13,760 nucleotides of DNA from positions 1 to 13,760 of the forward strand of contig JAEUJR010000101.1 in assembly GCA_016793585.1 (NCBI GenBank). The letters are read 5' to 3'. The position numbers and the translations under genes were made by a program. Positions 8,753 to 13,760 of this stretch are shown here, in pieces. Each line of letters opens with the position of its first letter. Position 1 is the stretch's first letter. Source of the stretch: Archangium sp. GTDB taxonomy: Bacteria; Myxococcota; Myxococcia; Myxococcales; Myxococcaceae. The notes below the pieces were generated by a model. It did no database searches. It saw nothing but the letters and a program-made list of their open reading frames with translations, and had not been told where the DNA came from.

Positions 8753-10004
8753 CTATGGAAACTGGGTTACGAGTGTGACGGCCTCGCCTACGAAATAGGC
8801 CGCGTTGCCCGGCCACATTGTCGTTGTGCAGGCTCTCCCGAGAACAAACGACCCTCGATACTCACCAACTGCAAGGGCGCCCGCAGGCACCGTTGCGGTG
8901 AAGGCGAAGCCGTCGTCACAGAAGCCGCCTGGACCGCTCACCGCACGCCGGTCGCAGCGAAGGATTCCCCCAGCTGGAATCGAACTTCCCCCGTCTGCGA
9001 GGGCGATGTGCAGTTCCAAGTCTCCATTCCACTGAGGAGCCAAGTTGTCGTTCTGACAACTCGATGAGAGGGATCGGCCCTCCATTCGGACCAGAGTGGT
9101 GCTCGAGGACCCGACTGAGAAGGCGAACGACTGGACAACCGGAGCTGGCACTGTCGACCAAGGAGATATCGAGTAGACGAGGCTGACAAGCGGGCGCCTG
9201 CCTCCATCCGCAAACGTTGACGAGGTGTCGTCGACGAACACGAGCCTCGGCGACAAACCTGGCGGTCCCGCGATGCCTTGAACGCCCTGCGGGCCTGCAA
9301 TGACAACGACTCCTCCGTCGATGGAGGCTGAGCCACCGTCTGCGGCGAACACGAACAGCGCTTGTCCGGGTTGTCCCTGAATTCCCTGCTGACCCTGCGT
9401 TCCGTTGCAGACGACCGACGCCGATAAGGCGAACGCCACCTGCCGGACACGTCGTTCCTGGATTCTCGACTGCGAAGCCGACGGACTGACCCGGAGATCC
9501 CTGCGCTCCGTTGCAGGCGTACGCAGTGCCCGAGGCCGAGACGAGGCGCACGCCGCCGGCCGCACAGTTCGTTCCGGCCGGCTCACTGCTTCCCACGACC
9601 GACTGACCTGCCGAGCCTTGAACGCCCTGTGGTCCAACCGGTCCCGCGACAATGGCTACGCCGCCGTCGACCACGATCGTTCCTCCGTCGACCGTGCTCA
9701 CGACCACGACCTGTCCCGCAGGTCCGACCGGCCCCGGCGGACCCGCGACGATCACCACGCCACCATCAACGACCAGCGCTCCACCGTCGGCCGACGCGAG
9801 CACGACCACCTGACCCGGAGCGCCCATCGCTCCCATCGGCCCCGCATCACCCGCTGGTCCGGGCGGTCCCACCGGGCCCTGAACTCCAGCATCACCTGGC
9901 GGACCCGCGGGCCCCTGCGGACCTGGATCGCCTTTCGGCCCCTGCGGCCCACTCGTGCACGCAACGAGGTTCAGCACCACGGCCAGCAGAACGACACGCT
10001 TCAT
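8753..10004 (-). pseudogene. Collagen-like (Gly-X-Y) lipoprotein gene, interrupted by a frameshift
   Basis: The gene starts at ATG 10004 after a G-rich ribosome binding site (GGGGGG, 5-nt gap) with [16 protein letters not shown]: signal peptide and lipobox (lipid Cys16). Residues 19-66 are about 16 Gly-X-Y triplets. Then come beta-type modules of pattern VVVxxxxDGGxxVVDGGVxIVA alternating with more Gly-X-Y, and two [18 protein letters not shown]...CNG modules. At about 9423-9428 the frame breaks. The upstream frame turns Arg-rich and runs to 8916, while the original pattern resumes in another frame ([14 protein letters not shown], a third beta module, then a C-terminal domain of about 190 residues with [14 protein letters not shown] and FCDDGFAF) ending at TAG 8753. 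An intact product would be about 417 aa. The second half has no start of its own. A sequencing error or programmed shift is possible; expected location is the cell surface. Confidence 0.82.
9807..9950 (-). repeat. Collagen-like Gly-X-Y coding repeat
   Basis: Sixteen consecutive Gly-X-Y triplets ([12 protein letters not shown]... through [12 protein letters not shown]) directly follow the lipid-anchored Cys. Pro is frequent at X and Y. In bacterial collagen-like proteins such a tract forms a triple-helical stalk; trimerisation here is inferred. Confidence 0.85.
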
Positions 10005-10025
10005 CGAATCCCCCCTTGAACGGCT

Positions 10026-10592
10026 TCACTGCATTGCTGCGAGCTCCGCAGCGAACGGCAGCTCGGTCGTCTCACTCGTCCGCTCGAGCCTGACCTTCTT
10101 CTGAATATCGGCGACGGCCACTGGTGAGGCGCGCGCGAGGAGCTGCTTCCACTCTGATGGTCCGCGCACCTCGACGAACGCCTTCTCCTTCTGCACGAAG
10201 ACCAACGACGTCTTGCGCTGCTGGAGCAGTCTCCAGACATTCACCATCGTCCCGGCGCTCTTCCCATCCCAGAGCATGAAACCAACCGTGGCCTGCTCGG
10301 CCATGGCGCGGTCCTTCGCGGCGTAGAACGAGAACGTACCCAGTTCAGCGTCGGTGGTGATGACGCGGCAGGGCCACTGACCGACGTTGTTGCGAGGCTC
10401 GCTGCCGGAGCAGAACACCTCGACCCCTCGGTAGCCTTTCGCCGCGAAGTGCTCCTGGAGCGCCTTGTCGGCCCCATTTGCGTCCCCCACCACCACCGCG
10501 AGCTGCTTCTCGATGATTCGATCGAGGCGAGCCCGAACTTCGTCGCTGAGCTTCGTGATGTGGCGGGAACCGCCGAGGACGACGCGCGTCAT
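10026..10592 (-). CDS. SLOG-superfamily protein (YspA/DUF2493-like), 188 aa
   Basis: The Rossmann-like SLOG pattern is visible: an N-terminal strand and loop MTRVVLGGSR (residues 1-10), VVVGDANGADKALQEH (33-48), an EPRNN segment (65-69), and KDRAMAEQ...GFMLWDGKSAGTMVN (93-118) with the GT step of the nucleotide-binding loop. SLOG proteins bind or process nucleotides or nucleotide-derived ligands; comparative genomics places many in conflict and signalling systems. The ligand here is unknown. The ATG at 10592 has GAGG with 5-nt spacing and overlaps the stop of the upstream PRTase gene by 4 bp, so the two are translationally coupled, linking it to phosphoribosyl or nucleotide chemistry. The frame is open upstream to 10952 but that part is inside the PRTase gene and not chosen. 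Residues 140-188 are a charged tail. Confidence 0.8.
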   Translation of the reverse strand: MTRVVLGGSRHITKLSDEVRARLDRIIEKQLAVVVGDANGADKALQEHFAAKGYRGVEVFCSGSEPRNNVGQWPCRVITTDAELGTFSFYAAKDRAMAEQATVGFMLWDGKSAGTMVNVWRLLQQRKTSLVFVQKEKAFVEVRGPSEWKQLLARASPVAVADIQKKVRLERTSETTELPFAAELAAMQ

Positions 10593-11188
10593 TGTGACCT
10601 CTTCTTCGTTCGGGTCAGTGCGACCGCGTAAACGCTCCGGGCACCAGCCTTCATCAAAATAGCGGCCACTGTGCTCATCGTCGCTCCCGATTGGTAGAGG
10701 TCGTCCAGCAACAGAATCCGCTGGCCCGCGACCTTCGACGTATCGAGGCTGTGGGCGTCTTCCAGGACCGCAGCGCGTTGGTCGACCGGCAGGTCCTTGA
10801 GTTGCGGCGTCTGCTTCGTCCTTGTCACAGCGTCGGGCACGAACCTCACTCCGAGTCGTTCGGCGACGAGCTTCGCGACGAGTGGGACGGGTTGAACCGC
10901 GCGCTGGCGTGACGAGGGCACTGGCACCACGACATCGATCAACGCGCGCCACCGCTCGGTGATGAACCCAGCAACGGTCTCCGCGAGCGCCCTCGCCTGA
11001 GCCTCGTCGCGTGATGCGTACTTGAGCTGGTAGACCGCTTCGCCGATCTCCGTACGCGTCGTCTCGAACATCGCTCGGCCGTTGGCGTCGTAGCCGAGGA
11101 ACTCGCTGCTCGAGATGTGCTCATCGAGCGTGAACCCCTCTGCCCAGGGCCCGTGAATCTCCAGTGGATTCAGCTTCAGCGCGCTCAT
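10589..11188 (-). CDS. Phosphoribosyltransferase (ComF-like type I PRTase)
   Basis: The 199-aa product carries the type I PRTase PRPP-binding motif RILLLDDLYQSGAT (157-170), followed by VAAILMKAGARSVYAVALTR, and the ComF-family features VVPVPSSRQRAVQPVPLVA (87-105) and a KDL...R.A.L segment (131-142). It should bind phosphoribosyl pyrophosphate; the acceptor is unknown. The N-terminal 60 residues (MSALKLNPLEIHGPW...) replace the zinc ribbon of classical ComF and contain no Cys, so this is not a standard competence ComF. I take ATG 11188; the frame runs on to 11323 but that enters the divergent gene's promoter region. No ribosome binding site precedes it, and a possible extended -10 lies so close that the mRNA could be leaderless. 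Coupled to the SLOG gene by a 4-bp overlap. Confidence 0.85.
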   Translation of the reverse strand: MSALKLNPLEIHGPWAEGFTLDEHISSSEFLGYDANGRAMFETTRTEIGEAVYQLKYASRDEAQARALAETVAGFITERWRALIDVVVPVPSSRQRAVQPVPLVAKLVAERLGVRFVPDAVTRTKQTPQLKDLPVDQRAAVLEDAHSLDTSKVAGQRILLLDDLYQSGATMSTVAAILMKAGARSVYAVALTRTKKRSQ

Positions 11189-11194
11189 GGGCCA

Positions 11195-11225
11195 ACCATA
11201 GCAACCCTGCGCGCCGGGGCTTGAA
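11195..11225 (-). promoter_or_regulatory. Possible extended -10 promoter for the PRTase-SLOG operon
   Basis: On the minus strand TGCTATGGT (-10 TATGGT at 11200-11195, with the TGn extension) lies 6 nt before the ATG at 11188, and a weak TTCAAG at 11225-11220 lies 19 nt upstream. Transcription would begin at or next to the start codon. The match is modest. Confidence 0.28.
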
Positions 11226-11250
11226 GTCCCAATTTCTCGATCGGTATCGT
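11221..11250 (+). promoter_or_regulatory. Candidate sigma-70-like promoter for the 11302 gene
   Basis: TTGAAG at 11221-11226 and TATCGT at 11245-11250 are 18 nt apart, in the divergent intergenic region and about 50 nt before the chosen GTG start. The -35 overlaps the weak -35 of the opposite promoter, so the two directions could compete. Confidence 0.42.
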
Positions 11251-11301
11251 CCGCGCGCCTTCGGCATCTCGCCGGAGCACTTGATTTGGGGGAATCACCA
11301 C

Positions 11302-11967
11302 GTGGCACGAGCACTCGACGCAAACACCACCTTCGACGAGCACGAAGACGAAGCGATGTTCACCATTGCAGCCATTCAGGCCGATCCCGACGCGGCCGAT
11401 CTGCTGCCGATGACGACGACGTGGCTGCCCCAAATCACCACCGCGCGAGCCAACGCGCTCACGATGCGGCAACAGGCCGCCAACGCCGACGCGCTCCGCA
11501 TCGTCGCCAACGGTCGTCTCGACGCCGCCTGTGTTGCCTTTGGCGACTCGCTCTACGCCGCTGTTCAGAAGGACCGGGCATCGGCGCGCTGGAAGACGTT
11601 CTTCTCCGAGACGGTGTCGTCGTTCGTGAAGCAGGGGCTCGATCGTCAGGTGAAGATGGTGAAGGGGTGGCTGGGCTTGACCGACACGGCGCTCGACGCC
11701 CACCGGACCGCGCTGACGAAGTGGTCCGACGCGGCGGCTGACGCCCAGGTGAAGACGGCTGTGGTGGGCTCGGCTCGCGGCCAGATCTGGCAGCAGCGCG
11801 AAGCCCTCGGAGATGCGCTCACCCGTGAACGAGACGGGTTGCACTCAGCACTCGGTCAGCGCGCCCGTGAACGCAACCTGCCTCGCGACTGGCCCGACCT
11901 GTTCTTCCGTGTCCAACGGTCTTCAGACCGATCGGAGCAGGCGCCCGCACCCGCGAAGCCCGCCTGA
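11302..11967 (+). CDS. Hypothetical helical protein, 221 aa
   Basis: I do not recognise it. I choose GTG 11302 because GGGGGAA at 11288-11294 lies 7 nt upstream; the frame opens earlier (11164) but inside the divergent PRTase gene. The product begins VARALDANTTFDEHEDEAMF and is predominantly long amphipathic helices rich in Ala, Arg, Gln and Asp (ITTARANALTMRQQAANADA, KQGLDRQVKMVKGWLGLTDT, REALGDALTRERDGLHSAL), with a Pro/Ala-rich tail (EQAPAPAKPA). No signal peptide, membrane helix, Cys motif or catalytic motif is visible, so a cytoplasmic helical-bundle or coiled-coil protein is the best description. It is divergent from the PRTase-SLOG pair and upstream of the metallopeptidase-PIN pair, from which a long non-coding gap separates it. 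Confidence 0.7.
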   Translation: MARALDANTTFDEHEDEAMFTIAAIQADPDAADLLPMTTTWLPQITTARANALTMRQQAANADALRIVANGRLDAACVAFGDSLYAAVQKDRASARWKTFFSETVSSFVKQGLDRQVKMVKGWLGLTDTALDAHRTALTKWSDAAADAQVKTAVVGSARGQIWQQREALGDALTRERDGLHSALGQRARERNLPRDWPDLFFRVQRSSDRSEQAPAPAKPA

Positions 11968-12331
11968 CAGAGCTGCTTCCACCGCACGCTTCGGCAGCGC
12001 GAGCCGATCTGCATGTCGCTGCGGCTCACGCACCGGTGGCGTTCGACCAACGTCACCAACGCTCCACCGTCCGCACTGGCGGCGCACGGTGGGAGCAACA
12101 CCCGGAAGGCGTCCTCACCGAAAGAGTGCGGTAAACCCTCCACCGCAATGGGGGTCTGCTCCCCCTGCGTGCGGTGGGATCGACACCAGGGTCACCGTGC
12201 GCAGCCGGGGAGGACGGCCGGTATCAACAGGTTGGCGCGGCACGGTACGTCACTGTCCGACATCGCCAGGTGACTGCGTCGGCAGTTCCTCCATCTACCG
12301 CCACGCGCTAAGCCCTCAGCAGGAGGTCGCG
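11968..12331 (+). other. 364-bp non-coding, hairpin-rich leader region
   Basis: No convincing gene lies here. Instead several inverted repeats follow one another: GGTGGCGTT/AACGTCACC (12035-12043/12049-12057, one G-T pair); GCTCCACCGT-CCGC/GCGG...ACGGTGGGAGC (12061-12074/12079-12096, with bulges); CCACCGCA/TGCGGTGG (12140-12147/12170-12177) enclosing GGGGG/CCCCC (12150-12154/12161-12165); ACCGTGC/GCACGGT (12194-12200/12240-12246); and CTGtCCGAC/GTCGGCAG (12253-12261/12278-12285). The second and third share arms, and TGCGGT at 12127-12132 offers the third an alternative partner. It ends with AGGAGG at 12321-12326 before the metallopeptidase start. It could be a structured 5' leader, a small RNA, or a palindromic DNA element. 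GC-rich DNA gives short hairpins by chance, so the claim rests on the longer ones. Confidence 0.5.
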
Positions 12332-13357
12332 ATGCCCACCCCGAATCCGATGAAGGCGCTGTACGCAAAGCTGGCGACGTTCGGACTCCCACGGGCCTGG
12401 GTTCGGCAGAACCTGCTCCCGTCGTGGTGGGACGACGAGGCGGCGCTGACCGATGCAGGCTTCTCGGAGGCGCTGCTCCACGTTGCTCGCAACTCTGGCC
12501 TCTCGATCACGTCGCTCGACGCGGCTGCAGTTCCGGCCGAGGCAGCGCCGGCGAGCGTGCGCTTCAAGCGACGCAGCGACGCAGAGATCGGGGACCTCGA
12601 GATCGCGCGAACCCTCTCGACCCAGCTCGCACGAACCGTTGCTGCTGCGGCGGTGGGCGTGGGCCAGAATCCACCAGCAGCCCTCGAGCTCCGCGAGCAA
12701 CTGCTCGAGACCCGAAGCTGGATCGATCTCGAAGCGCTCCTCACGTATTGCTGGTCGATCGGCATTCCTGTCTTGCGGGCGACGAACTTTCCTCCCGGCA
12801 CGCGAAAGCCTGACGCGCTCGCGGTCGACGTCGGAGGCCGACGGGTGATCGTGGTGACGAACGGGCGAACCGGCGCGCCGTGGCTGCTTTTCTTGATCGC
12901 GCACGAACTCGGGCACATCGCCTGTGGTCACCTCGATCGTGACACGGCGCTGGTCGACGCGGACATCGATCGCGATGACGTCGACGCCGAAGAGCGTGAG
13001 GCCAACGCCTGGGCCATCACCTTGCTCTCGGGAAAGTCCGACGTTGCCTTCAGGGCGACCTCGACCTGGCCCAACGCCAGTCAGCTCGCGAGCGAGGCAC
13101 AGGATCTGGGCGTTCGCCTTCAGACTGACCCCGGCTTCATCGTGCTGAACTACGCCTACTCGATGGGGAGCAGCTTCTTCGCGGTCGCCAACGCGGCGCT
13201 CAAGCTGATGTCTCGGACGGCAGACGGTGACGCGGTGATTCGACGGCTCGCGCGAGAGAAGCTCGACTGGTCGCGACTCGGCGAAGACGCGGCTGAGTTC
13301 ACCGCTCGCATGATCGGAGCCGCAGACGACACGGCGGTCGCTGCGTCGGTCGCGTGA
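12332..13357 (+). CDS. ImmA/IrrE-type zinc metallopeptidase, 341 aa
   Basis: The ATG at 12332 is fixed by AGGAGG (12321-12326) with 5-nt spacing; upstream open frame to 11813 is ignored. The zinc motif HELGH is at residues 191-195 (LFLIAHELGHIACGHL) and a downstream acidic AEEREANAWA (219-228) supplies the likely third ligand, as in ImmA/IrrE (COG2856) gluzincins. In that family the peptidase usually cleaves a specific repressor or partner after a signal. The N-terminal 100 residues have WVRQNLLPSWWDDEAALTDA and SEALLHVARNSGLSI, a degenerate helix-turn-helix-like or sensor region, without a clear XRE domain. The stop overlaps the start of the PIN gene (GTGA), so both are made together; the peptidase may control the nuclease or a shared repressor. 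Family call is firm, target unknown. Confidence 0.9.
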   Translation: MPTPNPMKALYAKLATFGLPRAWVRQNLLPSWWDDEAALTDAGFSEALLHVARNSGLSITSLDAAAVPAEAAPASVRFKRRSDAEIGDLEIARTLSTQLARTVAAAAVGVGQNPPAALELREQLLETRSWIDLEALLTYCWSIGIPVLRATNFPPGTRKPDALAVDVGGRRVIVVTNGRTGAPWLLFLIAHELGHIACGHLDRDTALVDADIDRDDVDAEEREANAWAITLLSGKSDVAFRATSTWPNASQLASEAQDLGVRLQTDPGFIVLNYAYSMGSSFFAVANAALKLMSRTADGDAVIRRLAREKLDWSRLGEDAAEFTARMIGAADDTAVAASVA

Positions 13358-13760
13358 AGGTCTTCCTCGACGTCGACGCGCTCCACAAGCTGGGCTCGTA
13401 CGATGCGCTGGATGCGTTCCTGGCCTTGCTTCAGGCGAAGCCATCGGACGTTCGCGTGCCGGGAACGGCTCGCTTCAAGCTGCGGCTCGCTGACCCCGCT
13501 GCGGCGACCAGACGACACGGGCCACAAGTCGCCGAGCGGTTGACTGCATTCATCTCAGTCGTCTCGCAGATCACCGAGGGGCTCACCGAGACAGAGAAGA
13601 AGGAGCTCGCAGACATTCCAGGCCTCGACCCGGGCGAGCTGCTCCTCGTTGCCATGGCTTGTCGCGAAGACGACGCGATCATCGTCACGGGTGACAAGAA
13701 CGCGCTCAGAACCCTTGCGAAAGACCCTCGCTGCGCGAAGTACGCGTCGAAGCTCGCGGG
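13354..13760 (+). CDS. PIN-like nuclease, 5' part (runs off right edge)
   Basis: A GTG at 13354 overlaps the metallopeptidase stop by 4 bp and opens a frame to the window edge (135 complete codons). The product begins VKVFLDVDALHKLG, a PIN-type first strand with acidic residues D6 and D8. Later come LDPGELLLVAMA with E95 and IIVTGDKNALRTLA with D114, the usual order of PIN active-site acids (D, E, D) for Mg-dependent RNA cleavage. The segment between is helical and charged (TETEKKEL). Many PIN proteins are toxins of type II systems; here the usual small antitoxin is replaced by a metallopeptidase. Domain call is from motifs only; the C-terminus and final acidic residues are outside the window. 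Confidence 0.78.
   Translation, partial: MKVFLDVDALHKLGSYDALDAFLALLQAKPSDVRVPGTARFKLRLADPAAATRRHGPQVAERLTAFISVVSQITEGLTETEKKELADIPGLDPGELLLVAMACREDDAIIVTGDKNALRTLAKDPRCAKYASKLA

Noticed and set aside
8733..8761. TTTCC-GGTC/GACC-tat-GGAAA hairpin at the end of the collagen-like gene as its terminator
   Set aside because: It overlaps the stop codon, has a 3-nt bulge and lacks a T-tract on the minus strand.
9568..9652. Separate start for the second half of the collagen-like gene at 9652
   Set aside because: Residues translated from there to the frameshift are out-of-frame, Arg-rich sequence; collagen-like content in that frame begins only at about 9425, with no start codon or ribosome binding site there.
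12140..12177. Hairpin as a Rho-independent terminator of the 11302 gene
   Set aside because: The stem is strong but it lies 170 nt past the stop and is followed by TGGGATCGAC, not a T-tract.
12013..12273. 86-aa plus-strand ORF and a 95-aa minus-strand ORF inside the hairpin region
   Set aside because: No ribosome binding site, no hydrophobic or domain pattern, and composition like random GC-rich translation.
11813..12331. N-terminal extension of the metallopeptidase (open frame from 11813)
   Set aside because: The extension overlaps the preceding gene, is low-complexity Arg/Ser/Pro, and AGGAGG at 12321-12326 clearly marks ATG 12332.
8139..13760. Integrated genetic element bounded by the tRNA
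   Set aside because: No integrase, no transposase and no duplicated tRNA 3' end are seen in the window; kept only as a low-interest suggestion.

Overview
The window is GC-rich chromosomal DNA, and its gene content points to a myxobacterium (Myxococcota). The evidence is a set of predicted lipoproteins with short signal peptides and lipoboxes, a Cys-rich secreted protein with a Gly/Ala/Ser hexapeptide linker, a collagen-like Gly-X-Y lipoprotein, frequent GTG starts and short intergenic gaps. The phylum is inferred from style; no taxonomic marker gene is present.

Layout. 1-191 (minus) is the 5' end of a lipoprotein gene, divergent from an unrecognised 430-aa protein (230-1522). A B12-binding-type radical SAM protein and a small two-helix membrane protein follow on the minus strand (1631-3106). 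Divergent from them is a tight plus-strand cluster (3226-6561): a DUF2252 lipoprotein, a porin-like beta-barrel protein whose start overlaps the previous stop, and a lamin-tail-domain lipoprotein. All three look like envelope proteins and are probably co-transcribed. Ending 1 bp from that cluster on the opposite strand is a well-conserved tyrosine phenol-lyase (6563-7936). A tRNA-Gly(CCC) with its own candidate promoter and a strong terminator lies at 8067-8139.

Right of the tRNA the content looks more accessory. The minus strand carries, in transcription order, a ComF-like phosphoribosyltransferase, a SLOG-superfamily (YspA/DUF2493-like) protein joined to it by a 4-bp start/stop overlap, a collagen-like lipoprotein gene with a clear frameshift, and a small membrane-anchored protein. 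Divergent on the plus strand are an unknown helical protein, a 364-bp non-coding stretch with several nested hairpins, an ImmA/IrrE-type metallopeptidase, and a PIN-like nuclease gene that overlaps the peptidase stop and runs off the window.

The most interesting part is about 10.0-13.8 kb. A SLOG/PRTase pair, both nucleotide-linked folds, sits back to back with a metallopeptidase/PIN-nuclease pair that has toxin-antitoxin or defence architecture. The peptidase is preceded by a leader with mutually exclusive hairpins. Treating this as one conflict or regulatory system is inference; the individual domains and overlaps are directly visible.
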